Positions 41,977 through 53,301 of a stretch of 64,000 nucleotides of DNA are shown piece by piece. The DNA is taken from contig NZ_AUEA01000006.1 in the NCBI RefSeq assembly GCF_000425745.1, forward strand, positions 1 through 64,000, written 5' to 3'. Every line of letters starts with the position of its first letter. Within the stretch, counting starts at the first letter, position 1. The position numbers and the translations under genes were made by a program. The notes beneath the pieces were generated by a model. It searched no databases and was not told the origin of the DNA. It worked only from the letters and a program-made list of their open reading frames with translations. The stretch comes from Pseudomonas cremoricolorata DSM 17059 = NBRC 16634 (GTDB lineage Bacteria > Pseudomonadota > Gammaproteobacteria > Pseudomonadales > Pseudomonadaceae).

Positions 41977-42546
41977 CTATGCCAACGAGCGCGCCCCTTG
42001 TAGCGCGCCGCCAAGCATGCTGCGCGCGACTTGCCGGCGCTGCGCGCCGTCGAGCTGCGGATCGAGCCAGCCGGGCAGTGCGTGGAGCATGGCGAACAGC
42101 GCCAGCAACGCCGCGTCACCCAGTTGGCCGTCGCCGCCATCGGCCTCGCTGCGAAACAGTTCGAGCATCTGTTGCTGATAGCGGCTGCGCAGCAGCGCGA
42201 TGTCGGCGGCAAGCGGCGGGCTGAGCTGGCCGTGCTCCATGTTGGCCAGGCGGAAATGCCCGGGCATGCGCTCGTACAGCTCTAGGTGGCCGTCGATGAC
42301 CAGCGCAAGGGCCTTGGCCGTGGCCAGGCGGCGGCGTTTCACTGTGCGCAGCTGGGCATTGAGCGCCTGGTACAGCTCGAACAACAGCTCGTAGAGCAAG
42401 GTTTCCTTGTTCTCGATGTGGTGATAGATCGAGCCGGGGCTGATGCCGACATGGGCGGCCAGCTCGCGCATGCTCACCGAACTGAAGCCGCGCTGCTGAA
42501 ACAGCTCGACCGCCTTGCGCTGAAACTCCACTCGACTCAACACCAT
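41977..42546 (-). CDS. TetR-family regulator
   Basis: The N-terminal helix-turn-helix (MRELAAHVGISPGSIYHHIE) is typical of TetR regulators. The C-terminal helical domain resembles fatty-acid or acyl-CoA related members. It lies 12 bases downstream of the acyl-CoA synthetase gene on the same strand, so it is probably the last gene of the aldoxime/nitrile operon and may sense its acyl-CoA product. Confidence 0.85.
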   Translation of the reverse strand: MVLSRVEFQRKAVELFQQRGFSSVSMRELAAHVGISPGSIYHHIENKETLLYELLFELYQALNAQLRTVKRRRLATAKALALVIDGHLELYERMPGHFRLANMEHGQLSPPLAADIALLRSRYQQQMLELFRSEADGGDGQLGDAALLALFAMLHALPGWLDPQLDGAQRRQVARSMLGGALQGARSLA

Positions 42547-42558
42547 CGGCCTCCCCGC

Positions 42559-44199
42559 TCAGGCATCGACTGCGCGTTGCTTGGCGATTTCCTGATTTCG
42601 CAGGATGAAGCGCTGCAGCTTACCGCTGGGGGTCTTGGGCAGTTGCTCGACGAACTCGATCTCACGCGGGTAGGCATGCGCGGCCAGGCGGTGGCGCACA
42701 TGCAGGCGCAAGGCTTCGGCAAGCTCCGGGCTTGGCGGGTGCTGGCCGTTGAGCACGACGAAGGCCTTGATCAGCTCGGTGCGCTGCGGGTCGGGCTTGC
42801 CGACCACGGCGGCTTCGATCACCGCCGGGTGTTCGATCAACGCGCTCTCGACATCGAACGGCCCCACGCGGTAACCCGAGGTGGTGATGACGTCGTCGTC
42901 GCGGCCAACGAAGGCGATGCTGCCGTCGTCGTTGAGCTCGACCACATCGCCGCTCAGGTAATAACGGCCGACGAAGGCCTTGGTTTTCATGCCCAAGTAG
43001 CCGCCGAACCAGCACAGCGGCGAGCGCTCGCGGTCGATGGCGAGGATGCCCGGCTGGCCCGGCGACAGCTCGCGCTGGGCCGGGTCGAGCACCACCACCC
43101 GGTAGCCCGGCACGGCATAGCCGGCCGAGCCTTCGCGCACGCCGTGCTGCAAGCCGTGGTGATTGCACAGCACCATGCCAACCTCGGTCTGCCCGTAGTG
43201 GTCGTGGATGACCACGTCGAGGTTGTCGGCGAACCAGCGGATCACCTGCGGGTTGAGCGGCTCGCCAGCGCTGCTGACCGCGCGCAGATGGCCGCGCACG
43301 CCGTCTGCGAACTGCTGCTCGGCGGCGATCAGCAGGCGGTAGGCGGTCGGTGAGCCGGCGAGGTTGCTGATGGCGTATTTGGCGATGACCCGACAGGTGC
43401 TTTCGACTGAGAACGGCCCATCGAAGAACAGCGTGGCATGGCCGCAGGCCAGCGGCCCGGTGACGGCGTAGTACAGGCCGTAGGCCCAGCCGGGATCGGC
43501 GAGGTTCCAGAAGCGGTCGTCTGCGCGCAGGCCAATGGCATCGCGCATGTAGCCCTTGAAGGCAAGAATCGCCGCCAGTGGCACTTCCAGTGGCTTGGCA
43601 GGGCCGGTGGTGCCGGAGGTGCACATCAGCAGGAACGGCGCGCTGGCCGGCTGCAGCAGCGGTTCGCAGTCAGTGCTCTGGCGCTGCACCTGGCTCCAAA
43701 AGTCGAGATCGTGGGCGTGCTCGGCATCGGCGTCGACCAACAGCACGGTCGGGCACGGCGACACTTCGTCGAGCTTGCTGCGGTTGAGCCGGTCGGTGAC
43801 GATCCAGCGCGCACCGGAACAACCCAGGCGCTGCTCGATGGCCTTGGGGCCGAAGGCGGTGAACAGTGGCTGATACACCGCGCCGACGCGCCAGGTGCCG
43901 AGAATCACCACCATCAGTTCGACAGTGCGCGGCAGCAGCCCGGCCACGCGGTCGCCGGGCTGTACGCCCTGCTTGCGCAGGAAGTTGCCGAAGCGCGCGG
44001 CCTGCGCTTGCAGGTGCTCGAAGCTGTACTGCGAGGCGCGGCCATCCTGGGTTTCGCAGTACAGGGCGATGGCGTCGCTGCCGACATGACGGTCGCAGCA
44101 TTCGACGCAGGCGTTGAGGGCTTCGAGACTGCCGTGCAGGTCGGCCTGGGCAGTGTGCAGATAGTCGAACGACGCAGCAGCTGACTGATGATCACGCAT
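42559..44199 (-). CDS. acyl-CoA synthetase of the nitrile pathway (AcsA-like)
   Basis: The 546-residue protein has the AMP-binding motif TSGTTGPAKPLE, the GYRVGPFDVES region and the catalytic Lys in PKTPSGKLQR. It activates a carboxylic acid to its acyl-CoA. In P. chlororaphis B23 a gene in this place (acsA) acts on butyrate formed from butyramide. The start at 44199 begins MRDHQSAAASFDYL. The same frame is open upstream, but that part is not protein-like. Confidence 0.88.
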   Translation of the reverse strand: MRDHQSAAASFDYLHTAQADLHGSLEALNACVECCDRHVGSDAIALYCETQDGRASQYSFEHLQAQAARFGNFLRKQGVQPGDRVAGLLPRTVELMVVILGTWRVGAVYQPLFTAFGPKAIEQRLGCSGARWIVTDRLNRSKLDEVSPCPTVLLVDADAEHAHDLDFWSQVQRQSTDCEPLLQPASAPFLLMCTSGTTGPAKPLEVPLAAILAFKGYMRDAIGLRADDRFWNLADPGWAYGLYYAVTGPLACGHATLFFDGPFSVESTCRVIAKYAISNLAGSPTAYRLLIAAEQQFADGVRGHLRAVSSAGEPLNPQVIRWFADNLDVVIHDHYGQTEVGMVLCNHHGLQHGVREGSAGYAVPGYRVVVLDPAQRELSPGQPGILAIDRERSPLCWFGGYLGMKTKAFVGRYYLSGDVVELNDDGSIAFVGRDDDVITTSGYRVGPFDVESALIEHPAVIEAAVVGKPDPQRTELIKAFVVLNGQHPPSPELAEALRLHVRHRLAAHAYPREIEFVEQLPKTPSGKLQRFILRNQEIAKQRAVDA

Positions 44200-44312
44200 A
44201 GCGGTACCTATTGTTATTGTTGCGCTGGTGAGGATGAATACTCGGCGGCGCCCGCCGCCGGAACAATGGCAAAACACATCAATGGCGGTGAACGGCTTTG
44301 CCAATCGGCGGC

Positions 44313-45596
44313 CTACCCTTCGATCATGTTGGCCGCCTGTTGCGTGGCCTGGCTGGTGCGCGTGGCCAGCTTGCGCACCTCGTCGGCCACCACCGCGAAG
44401 CCGCGCCCGGCCTCGCCGGCGCGGGCGGCCTCGATGGCGGCATTGAGCGCCAGCAGGTTGGTCTGGCTGGCGATGCCCTGGATGCTGGCGACGATCTGCG
44501 TCAGCTTGCCCAAGGTTTCCTGCATCACCTGATGCTGCTGGGCCTGGGCCTGGCGCATCTGCTCCTGTTCGTGGCTGGCGTGGATGTCGGTGATGGCGCC
44601 GACCACCCGCAGCGGCGCGCCGTCGGCGCTGCGCCGGGTCTGGCCGCGGCCGCGGAACCAGCGGTAGGCGCCGTCGCGGTGGCGCAGGCGATAGTCGACG
44701 TCGAAGGGCGTGCGGCCGCTGCGGTCTTCGACATGGGCGACGAAGGCGGCAATCGCCCGGGCGCTGTCCTCCGGGTGCAGCCGCGAGGTCCAGCTTTCCA
44801 AGGTGTTGGGGAAGGCTTCTTCGCTGTCGTAGCCGAGCAGCCGGCGCATCTGCGACGACCACCAGATGGTGTTGCGAGGGTTGGCCGGATCGCCCGCCAC
44901 CACTTCGATGTCCCACAGGCCGTCGTGGAGCATTTCCCGGGCGATGTCGAAGCGGGTGGCAGCCAGGTTCAGCTGTTCCTCGTGGGTCGATTGCTCATGG
45001 ATATCGCGCAGCGTGCCGCCCAGGGCGACGGCGGCGCCCTCGGCATCGCGTTGGCAGAGGGCGCTCAATTGGCACTGGCGATACTCGCCGTTGGCCGTCA
45101 GGCGCACGCGCAGGCGGGTGCGCCAGGGTGGGCCGCCCGCCGCGTGCGCCAGGCAGGCGCGCAGGCCGTGCAGAACGTGCTGGCGGTCGTCCGGGTGCAG
45201 GGATTCGCTGAACGCATGCAGGTGATCGAGGCCTGGCAGTGCGCCGGCCATCCAAAGCAGTGGGGTCTGCGCTTCGAGGGTGTTGCCGGCACTGAGGTCG
45301 AGTCGCCAGATGTGCTGCTCGGGGTCGCTGGCCAGCAGCGCCCAGCGCGCCTGCTGCTGGTGCAGTTGGCTGGCGCTGGCCTGCACCTGCTCGGTCAGCG
45401 CCTGATTGGCCTGCTCGAGCAGTTGTACCTGAGCCTTGAGTGCGCGGCGTTCGTCGAGCAGGCGGCTGACCCCGGCAAGAATGCGCCGCAGCAGCGGATG
45501 GCGCGATGACAACGGCGCGCGTGCGTGGTCCGGATCGTCCAGATGCTCGGCCAGCGGTGCCAGCACCCAGCGGCTGGTTCGGGTGAACAGGAACAT
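44313..45596 (-). CDS. soluble PAS-domain chemoreceptor
   Basis: The 427-residue protein has no membrane segment. Two PAS domains (about residues 85-200 and 225-345, with [14 protein letters not shown]) precede the MCP signalling tip ([15 protein letters not shown], then [12 protein letters not shown]). Such cytoplasmic receptors couple a cofactor or ligand to CheA. It lies between the metallochaperone and the acyl-CoA synthetase genes, so it may direct movement toward pathway substrates or oxygen. Confidence 0.85.
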   Translation of the reverse strand: MFLFTRTSRWVLAPLAEHLDDPDHARAPLSSRHPLLRRILAGVSRLLDERRALKAQVQLLEQANQALTEQVQASASQLHQQQARWALLASDPEQHIWRLDLSAGNTLEAQTPLLWMAGALPGLDHLHAFSESLHPDDRQHVLHGLRACLAHAAGGPPWRTRLRVRLTANGEYRQCQLSALCQRDAEGAAVALGGTLRDIHEQSTHEEQLNLAATRFDIAREMLHDGLWDIEVVAGDPANPRNTIWWSSQMRRLLGYDSEEAFPNTLESWTSRLHPEDSARAIAAFVAHVEDRSGRTPFDVDYRLRHRDGAYRWFRGRGQTRRSADGAPLRVVGAITDIHASHEQEQMRQAQAQQHQVMQETLGKLTQIVASIQGIASQTNLLALNAAIEAARAGEAGRGFAVVADEVRKLATRTSQATQQAANMIEG

Positions 45597-45636
45597 GCGC
45601 TACCTCCTTGGATCGATGGGGACTGGGGCTGCTTTG

Positions 45637-45684
45637 CAGCCCTTCGCGGCTAAACCGGAGTGCCGGCCCGGCCGCTTCCTACAA
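45637..45684. repeat. degenerate REP element of P. putida type
   Basis: The segment carries CTTCGCGG-x-TAAACC and GCTTCCTACA, parts of the 35-base P. putida REP consensus, in a stem-forming arrangement. Parts diverge. It lies in the gap between the chemoreceptor and metallochaperone genes. Confidence 0.55.
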
Positions 45685-45703
45685 CAACCGCGCCTGATGC
45701 TCA

Positions 45704-46929
<1,226 letters not shown>

Positions 46930-46933
<4 letters not shown>

Positions 46934-47589
46934 GGCTGCACCGCAGGGCTGTCGAGCTTGTCGAGGTAGCTCTCGAACAGGTCGACCACCACCAGGCCAT
47001 CGTCAGTGGCATCGCCCCACAGGTCCTTGACGCGAAACTCGACGTGGTAGGTCGGCTGCAAGGCCGCGCTCTGGTCACCGTGGCCGATGGCATCGGGGAA
47101 CGGCCACTGCACGCGGGTGCGATGGCGCACGATGCCCTGCTTGCCGCGCACATAGGCCGGCAGGCGAATATGCCCGGCGACGTACTCGTCACGCACGCGC
47201 ACGCGGTCACCGACCTCGAACGGCGCGCGCCCGGTGAGCGCCGGGCGGCCCTTGGCGTGGGCCGGGTTGGCCAGCTTGAACGGCTGGCCGAGGGCCTCGT
47301 CCAGTTCGGCCTGGGTGATGACCCCGGTTTCCACCAGCAAGGTGGCGGTGGCGATGACGTAACGCTCGTAGTACTGGGTGCCGACATGCTGGCGAACGTC
47401 GATGCGCTCGACGGCATGGCGCACCTCATCGACGCTGAATTTCTTCAGTTGATCGACGCCGATGAACATCAGGCTGTAGGCCAGATGCTCCCAGTCCTGT
47501 TTGAATACCTTCTTGTAATCGAGGCTGTTGACGGCATGGGGCACTTTGCCAAAGCCCTGGAAACCGCCCAGATCATGAAAACCGTCCAT
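46930..47589 (-). CDS. nthB: nitrile hydratase beta subunit
   Basis: The 219-residue protein ([20 protein letters not shown]) is a nitrile hydratase beta subunit of standard length, with the conserved C-terminal [11 protein letters not shown] and VVDLFESYL. With the alpha subunit it converts nitriles to amides. AGGAG lies seven bases before the ATG. It follows the alpha gene by 35 bases. Confidence 0.93.
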
Positions 47590-47624
47590 TGGAGAACTCC
47601 TGCACAGGTTGAGGGTGGGCCGGC

Positions 47625-48224
47625 TCAGGCCAGCTGTGGCAAGGCCACGCCGATCAGCACGTCTTTGCTGACCAGTTGACGCAGCTGTTCTTCGCTGAGG
47701 TGCTCGGTGCCGGCCGGGCGCAGCGGCAGCACCAGGTAGCGGCTTTCGGCGGTGGTGTCCCAGACCTTGACCTGCACGTTGGCCGGCAGCTCGGTGCCCA
47801 GTTCGCGCAGTACCGTGCGGCCCTCGCGAACCAGGCGGGCGCGGAATTCGAAGCCCTTGTACCACTCCGGTGGCAGGCCCAGCACCGGCCAGTTGGTGCA
47901 CGAACACAGGCTGCAGACGATGACGTTCTTCAGCGTGGGGGTGTCTTCCAGGGCGACGATGTACTCACCCTGCGGGCCGGTGTAGCCGAACTGCGCACAG
48001 GCGGCGGTGGCGTCTTCGAGCAGCAGCGCGCGATACGCCGGGTCGACCCAGGCCTTGGCCACCACGCGGGCGCCGTTTTCCGGGGTCCAGTCGTGGGCCA
48101 TCAGTTGCGTCAGTTGCTCGATGTAGCCAGTGGGGATCAGCTCTTTGCGCTTGAGCACCTCGAACAGCGCCCAGGCGCGTTCGCCTGGGGTCGAGGGGTT
48201 GGCGCTGGGGTCGGTTTTGCTCAT
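47625..48224 (-). CDS. nthA: nitrile hydratase alpha subunit, Fe-type
   Basis: The 199-residue protein contains the metal-binding motif VCSLCSCTNWP near residue 110. CSLCSC with a following Thr is the Fe-type signature; Co-type enzymes have CTLCSC. The two inner cysteines become oxidised in the active site. Length and neighbours (beta subunit, CobW-type activator) agree with the P. chlororaphis B23 enzyme. Confidence 0.95.
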   Translation of the reverse strand: MSKTDPSANPSTPGERAWALFEVLKRKELIPTGYIEQLTQLMAHDWTPENGARVVAKAWVDPAYRALLLEDATAACAQFGYTGPQGEYIVALEDTPTLKNVIVCSLCSCTNWPVLGLPPEWYKGFEFRARLVREGRTVLRELGTELPANVQVKVWDTTAESRYLVLPLRPAGTEHLSEEQLRQLVSKDVLIGVALPQLA

Positions 48225-48301
48225 CAGGTGTCTCCTCGTGTCTTGGCGTTGTTGTTCTTCGGGCCACGGTTCTTGGGGTCGATAGGGCGTTCGCCCAGCG
48301 C

Positions 48302-49816
48302 CTACAGCGTTCGCCAGTCATGGGCCGCTTCGAAGGCGGCGGCGGCCTGGTAAAGGGTGCCTTCGCGGTGGTGGCCGGCGACCAGCATCAGGCCCACCGG
48401 CAAGCCATCGACCAGGCCGCAGGGAATCGACATGGCCGGGTGGCCGGTGATGTCCTGGGCCGAGGTGTTGCCGATCATCTCCAGGGCGCGGCCGACGTAT
48501 TCGCTGATCGAGCAGCCGGCCGGCGGGTGCGGCTGGGCGATGATCGGTGTGGTCGGCAGCACCAGCAGGTCGAAGCGCTGCAAGGCGTTGTCGTAGGCGC
48601 GGCGGGCGAAACGGGCGAGGTTCTGTGCCTTGGCGTAGTAGCGCCCGTGGTAGTGATTCAGGCCGAACTGGCCGACCAGCATGCACAGCTTGAGCGAGGC
48701 CGAAAGCTGCTCGGCGTGCTGGCGCCAGCCGGCCTGCTTGTCGAGCAGGCCGACGTCATACAGGCCCTTCCAGTTAAAGCCTGCGCCATTGCCATGCATC
48801 ATCTGCATGGTCAGCCCTTCGCAGCCGATCGGGTGCCACAGCGCCCCGGCCAGGCCGTGCTCGGGCACCGACACCGGCTCGATGTGCGCGCCGAGCGCCT
48901 CCAGGCGGGCAATGGCCTGGTTGACGCTGTCGCTGACCCGTGGGTCCTGGTTGGGCAGGCTGAAGCCCTCTTGCAACACGCCGATGCGCAAGCCGGCGAC
49001 GCCACGGTCGAGGTAGCTGCAGTAGTCATCGACCTGCGGCGCGCTCTGCCGCGGGTCGAGGCCGTCGGCACCGGCCATCACTTGCAGCATCAGCGCGTTG
49101 TCACGCACGTTGCGGGTGATCGGCCCGGCATGGTCAAGCGTCGCCTCGATGGCCATGATGCCGCTGTAGGGCACCAGACCATGGGTCGGCTTCATGCCGT
49201 AGGTGCCGCAGAACGACGACGGAATGCGGATCGAGCCGCCCTGATCGCCGCCCACTGCCAGGTCGACTTCACCGGCGGCCACCAACGCGGCGCTGCCGGA
49301 CGACGAGCCGCCGGCGGCATAGCCGTGGCGGTGCGGGTTGTGCACCGGCGCAGGGTCGGAGGTGTGGCTGCCCCCCGACAGGCAATAGTGCTCGCAGGTG
49401 GCCTTGCCGAGAATGGTGGCGCCAGCGTCCAGCAAGCGGGTGACCACCGTGGCATCGAAGGCCGGCACGTAACCTTCCAAGGGCGCGGCGCCGTTCATCA
49501 TCGCCACACCGGCCAGGGCGATGTTGTCTTTGAGCGCCACGCTGCGCCCGGCCAGCGGACCTTCGCTGGCGCCTTGCACCTCGGCGCGTTGGTACCAGGC
49601 GCCCAGCGGGTTTTCAGCGGCCGTCGGGCGATGTCCGGCATTGCGCGGGTAGCGCACCGGCGGAGTGAAATCGGGCAGTTCATCGACCAGGTCGTAGGCG
49701 TCGAAGCTGGCCTGCATCAGCGCCAGGTATTCGCCGACGTGCTCGGCGCTCAGGGGAATGTTCAGCTCGATGGCGATGGCCGACAGCTCGGCAGGGGTAG
49801 GACGTTTAATGGCCAT
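48302..49816 (-). CDS. amidase (amidase-signature family)
   Basis: The 504-residue protein has the Ser-cisSer-Lys triad: Lys in [11 protein letters not shown], then the [14 protein letters not shown] stretch and [11 protein letters not shown]. It hydrolyses the amide from nitrile hydratase to a carboxylic acid. The gene order oxd, ami, nthA, nthB, activator, acs matches P. chlororaphis B23, apart from the inserted channel and chemoreceptor genes. A probable AraC-type site and promoter lie upstream. Confidence 0.92.
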   Translation of the reverse strand: MAIKRPTPAELSAIAIELNIPLSAEHVGEYLALMQASFDAYDLVDELPDFTPPVRYPRNAGHRPTAAENPLGAWYQRAEVQGASEGPLAGRSVALKDNIALAGVAMMNGAAPLEGYVPAFDATVVTRLLDAGATILGKATCEHYCLSGGSHTSDPAPVHNPHRHGYAAGGSSSGSAALVAAGEVDLAVGGDQGGSIRIPSSFCGTYGMKPTHGLVPYSGIMAIEATLDHAGPITRNVRDNALMLQVMAGADGLDPRQSAPQVDDYCSYLDRGVAGLRIGVLQEGFSLPNQDPRVSDSVNQAIARLEALGAHIEPVSVPEHGLAGALWHPIGCEGLTMQMMHGNGAGFNWKGLYDVGLLDKQAGWRQHAEQLSASLKLCMLVGQFGLNHYHGRYYAKAQNLARFARRAYDNALQRFDLLVLPTTPIIAQPHPPAGCSISEYVGRALEMIGNTSAQDITGHPAMSIPCGLVDGLPVGLMLVAGHHREGTLYQAAAAFEAAHDWRTL

Positions 49817-49917
49817 GGTGATCCTGTCTGGTAGCGAGGAACGGCGCCTGCCAGGCAGGCGGTTCGGGCCGGTCTTGAGCCTTGCGGCCGCGGGGTCGCG
49901 GCCGGGCGCTGTGGTTC

Positions 49918-49981
49918 AAATTAGGCAGCGCCAGGCGCGGGTGCTTGGTGCAGCGTGACATCCGCTTGGCTGAGCAGGACA
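49918..49981 (-). promoter_or_regulatory. AraC-type site and promoter of the amidase operon
   Basis: Two 16-base direct repeats (ttggtgcagcgtgaca at 49945-49960 and ttggctgagcaggaca at 49966-49981) are spaced by 21 bases. A shared AAATTAGGCAGC follows, whose complement gives a TAATTT -10 box (49918-49923) for minus-strand transcription. The same arrangement is seen upstream of the aldoxime dehydratase gene. The operator overlaps the -35 region, as for class II activators. Confidence 0.75.
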
Positions 49982-49987
49982 ACCCGC

Positions 49988-50857
49988 TCAGAACACCTTG
50001 AGGATGCGCAGGTTGAGCCGCGCACGTTCCTTGAAGCCTTCCTCGACCTCAAAATCCTGGCCCAGCTGCGCCTGCACTTGCAGGGTCGGCTCGATGAAAT
50101 GGCTGACCGTCAGGCGCCCGTAGGAGGTCGACAGGCGGTTGTGCTGATCGACGCCATCGACCGTGGTCGCAGCGCCGGTGACATAGCCGCCGCCCAGGGC
50201 GATGCTGGTCTTTTCCGTCAGGGCGTAGCGCAGCGCCATCTGGTATTCGTAGCGGGTGTCTTCTTCGAGCTTGACCCCAGCCGGGCCGAAGTCGTCGTTG
50301 TTCGACACCCACGACGCTTCGGCCACCGTGTCCAGCGCCAGACGCGGGGTGAAGCGGTGGATGTAGGCGGCCTGAAGGGTTGCCCGCCAGCGGTTTTCAC
50401 CCAGATTCAGGGCGTCGTCCTTGTCATAGCTGCCCACCGGTATGAACAGGTACGGCGCCAGCGAGAAAATGTCGCCATGGGCGGTGGGCAAGGTCCACTT
50501 CAGCGGCGCGGCAAGAATCGGGTCACCGATACCGTGGGTATCGCCCAGCGCGCCGACATCGCCGGAGGCATTGAGGTAGCCGAACGGCAACAGCACCTGC
50601 GGTTCCCACACCAGGTTGTCGGCCAAGCCCACGGCGTGGATGTAACGCAGGATCCCGACGTCGCTCTTGAGCCGGGCATTGTCCGAGACCCGGTCGCCGT
50701 CGGCATACAGCGCCTTGCGCTCAGCGTGCTGGTAGTACAGCGCCGCGGCATCGGCGCCGGCCGGAAGCGGCTCGTAGTCGCCGGGTGCGACTTCGATGGC
50801 CTGGCTGTGTGCCCACGGCAAGGCGGCGAGCAGCGGAACAATTCGAATTATTTTCAT
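49988..50857 (-). CDS. outer-membrane channel, phenol/MetA-pathway family
   Basis: The 289-residue protein has a signal peptide (MKIIRIVPLLAALPWAHSQA) and alternating beta strands ending in RLNLRILKVF, a C-terminal aromatic residue typical of outer-membrane barrels. It belongs to the transporter family named after MetA-pathway phenol degradation. It probably admits aldoximes or nitriles. It lies between the aldoxime dehydratase and amidase genes, unlike in B23. Confidence 0.8.
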   Translation of the reverse strand: MKIIRIVPLLAALPWAHSQAIEVAPGDYEPLPAGADAAALYYQHAERKALYADGDRVSDNARLKSDVGILRYIHAVGLADNLVWEPQVLLPFGYLNASGDVGALGDTHGIGDPILAAPLKWTLPTAHGDIFSLAPYLFIPVGSYDKDDALNLGENRWRATLQAAYIHRFTPRLALDTVAEASWVSNNDDFGPAGVKLEEDTRYEYQMALRYALTEKTSIALGGGYVTGAATTVDGVDQHNRLSTSYGRLTVSHFIEPTLQVQAQLGQDFEVEEGFKERARLNLRILKVF

Positions 50858-50949
50858 GGTTCACTTCCCATCGGCAAGGTCATGCCCTGCCCTGCGCCAA
50901 CGCGGCGCGGGCCAGGCAAGCAAAAAGACTGAGGGTGGTTGGTGCCGGC

Positions 50950-52008
50950 CTAGGCGGCGGCCTGCTGGGCGTCGCGCAACATGCCGGTCTGCGGGTGGCA
51001 GTTGATGTACTCGAAGACCTGGCTGCTGGCGTCCGACACCGACACTTCGTGGTACAGGCGCAGTTTTTCCAGGCCCGCGGCGACACGGACAAAGGTCACG
51101 AAGATGCGCAGATGGGTGGGGTGCGATTCGGCCCAGCGCTCGAGCTTTTCCAGCGAGCGCCAGTGGCCGATGTTGTAGCTCATGTCGAGCAGGTTGCCCT
51201 GCAGGTCGATGTTGCGCACGAAGCGATTGCTGTAGCAGCCCAGTGCTGCGCCCTGGTCGCGGAGAAAGTCCATGCCGTCCTGCAAGGTCGGGAGGATTTC
51301 ATCGAGGTACAGCGAGCGCTCCTTGGCCTCGGCCGAGGCCCAGTCCTGGCCCGAGCGAATCAGCGCGATGTTGTCGTGCCCAAGCACCAGCACCCGCCCG
51401 CCCTTGCTCGGGTCGCCGGCCACCACCTGGAGCGTGCCGTTGGGGTGCATCCAGTCGGTTTGCGACACCGGGAAGCGGTCGCGCATCGAGCCCCAGTAGC
51501 CGTGCTCTTCGATCTCGCCGCTGGTGCTGCCCATCACCTCACCCACGCCCGGCAGTTGCTCGCGGAAGGCGTACAGGGTTTCGAACTGCTCGGCGCGCGG
51601 CGCGCTGATCTCCTGGAAATAGCCCAGGCCATCGTTGGCCTGCTCCAACCCGCTCCACCACTGTTGCACCTCGGCCGAGCGCCACCAGCGACAGTAGGCA
51701 GCAGGGTCGGGCCAGTAGCCGACCACCATCAGATTTTGGTAGCCGCTGTTGTCTTCATGCTGGGTCAGGTCGTGGGACTGCGGACCATCGGCCAGGGCGA
51801 AGCGGCCAACGATGTCGCGCAGCGCCTGCAAGGCCTGCTCGCGCTGCCCCGGGTCGCGGTACTGCACGCCCAGGTAGGCCATCACCACCTGCTTGAGCTG
51901 CTCATCGGCGCGCCCGACCCACATCGGGAACGGCGGCTGGTAGTCGTCGGGCACTCGGCGCGACAGCGTGCGCGGGCACTTGAGGTGTTTGTCGATTGCA
52001 GATTCCAT
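50950..52008 (-). CDS. oxdA: aldoxime dehydratase
   Basis: The 352-residue protein begins MESAIDKHLKCPRTLSRRVP, almost the same as P. chlororaphis OxdA. It contains the proximal heme ligand His in LRLYHEVSV (near residue 300) and the catalytic distal His in YINCHPQTGM. It dehydrates aldoximes to nitriles with a heme b cofactor. The ATG at 52008 matches the OxdA start and has AGGAACC upstream; a GTG one codon earlier is less likely. Confidence 0.95.
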   Translation of the reverse strand: MESAIDKHLKCPRTLSRRVPDDYQPPFPMWVGRADEQLKQVVMAYLGVQYRDPGQREQALQALRDIVGRFALADGPQSHDLTQHEDNSGYQNLMVVGYWPDPAAYCRWWRSAEVQQWWSGLEQANDGLGYFQEISAPRAEQFETLYAFREQLPGVGEVMGSTSGEIEEHGYWGSMRDRFPVSQTDWMHPNGTLQVVAGDPSKGGRVLVLGHDNIALIRSGQDWASAEAKERSLYLDEILPTLQDGMDFLRDQGAALGCYSNRFVRNIDLQGNLLDMSYNIGHWRSLEKLERWAESHPTHLRIFVTFVRVAAGLEKLRLYHEVSVSDASSQVFEYINCHPQTGMLRDAQQAAA

Positions 52009-52133
52009 CACGGTTCCTCTCAGGTCAGACGGCCAGGCTCGGCCGTCGAATGGCAGGGCATCGCTGCGGGCACCGGGCCACGCGCTGCTGTTCTCGAGGC
52101 CTTGCTCGGCGCAGGTCGTTGAACGCTGAGGTG

Positions 52134-52197
52134 AAATTAGGCAGCCGCGGGTGCTGGCGCTTGGTTACTGCGGACAACCGTTTGGCTGGTCGGGACA
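52134..52197 (-). promoter_or_regulatory. AraC-type site and promoter of oxdA
   Basis: Direct repeats ttggttactgcggaca (52161-52176) and ttggctggtcgggaca (52182-52197) are spaced by 21 bases. AAATTAGGCAGC precedes them, and its complement gives TAATTT at 52134-52139. Spacing and sequence match the site upstream of the amidase gene base for base over the conserved parts. The region between oxdA and the AraC-type gene (52009-52362) holds no gene. Confidence 0.75.
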
Positions 52198-52362
52198 GGG
52201 CCGTTGATGGCTATGGATCGGGGGGGGCTGTTACGAAACGCAGCGAATGCGTAGTGCAAAGGTAAGACCCAACACGCGCTGTAGGAATGGTCTGGTTATT
52301 GCTTTGGAGATAGTCGGTCGCGCCGCTGTGCGGCCTCTCGCCGACGCATCAAGGTAATCGCC

Positions 52363-53298
52363 ATGGCTCAGCAGAACCAGTATTCCACCCTGGCCGTCTC
52401 CCAGCCCCGTCGCTTCGACTACTGGAAAGAGGTGGTCTGTCGGCACTGCCTGAGCGCCGACAGCAAACCCTCGTCGCAGAGCGATTTCGAAGGCACCTTG
52501 CAGGTCAATCAGATTGGCGCGTTGAGCATCTCGACGCTGTCCTCGCCCCTGCATCACTGGGTCCGCAGCGAGCAGCACGTGCGCAGCGACGCCGCCGAAG
52601 ATTTGTGGCTGGGGTTCACCCGCAACGGCTTCGGCGAGCTGGAACAGGGTGCACAGAAGACCCGTCTTGGTGCAGGCAATCTGTTTCTTTATGACGCAAC
52701 CCAGCCTTTTCGTTTCAGCCTGGGTGGTACTGAAAACCACCTCCTGCGCATTCCACGGCAGTTGATCGCGCCCCGGCTGCCACGCATCGCCGAATGCACC
52801 GCGCGGGTGCTCGACGAAAGCCGTCCGGGGGCCATACCGCTGCGCGAGATGTGTCAGCAGGCAGCCAGCAACCCGGCGTTGTTGCAGGACGCGGGCCTGG
52901 CGCAGCGCTATGCCAGCACCCTGCTCGACCTGCTGGTGCTGAGCCTTGAGTTGCAGGACACCGAGGTCGGCCATCAGGAAAAGGATTTGTATGGACGGGT
53001 GATGCTGTACATCCAGCGCCACCTGAGCGATGCGCAGTTGTCGCTGGAGCAGATTGCCCAGGCGCATCACGTTTCGACCCGCACCGTGACCCGCGCGTTC
53101 GCCCGGCACCAGAAGACCCCGGCGGCAGAAATCTGGAAGGAGCGCCTCAGCGCCAGCCGCCATGCCCTCGAGCAGGGCCAGGTGCGCAGCGTGTCACAGG
53201 CGGCGCTGGACTATGGGTTTTCCGACTTTTCCCACTACAGCCATGCGTTTCGCAAAGCCTTTGGCGTCACGCCGCAGTCGCTGCTGGCACGCGGCTGA
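52363..53298 (+). CDS. AraC-family activator of the aldoxime/nitrile cluster
   Basis: The 311-residue protein has an N-terminal ligand domain of the AraC-binding-like type (residues 20-200) and two C-terminal helix-turn-helices (QIAQAHHVSTRTVTRAF and DYGFSDFSHYSHAFRKAFG). It is divergent from oxdA and resembles OxdR-type regulators. It should bind the two 21-base-spaced direct repeats and activate both operons. It converges on the next gene with three bases between stops. Confidence 0.9.
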   Translation: MAQQNQYSTLAVSQPRRFDYWKEVVCRHCLSADSKPSSQSDFEGTLQVNQIGALSISTLSSPLHHWVRSEQHVRSDAAEDLWLGFTRNGFGELEQGAQKTRLGAGNLFLYDATQPFRFSLGGTENHLLRIPRQLIAPRLPRIAECTARVLDESRPGAIPLREMCQQAASNPALLQDAGLAQRYASTLLDLLVLSLELQDTEVGHQEKDLYGRVMLYIQRHLSDAQLSLEQIAQAHHVSTRTVTRAFARHQKTPAAEIWKERLSASRHALEQGQVRSVSQAALDYGFSDFSHYSHAFRKAFGVTPQSLLARG

Positions 53299-53301
53299 GG
53301 C

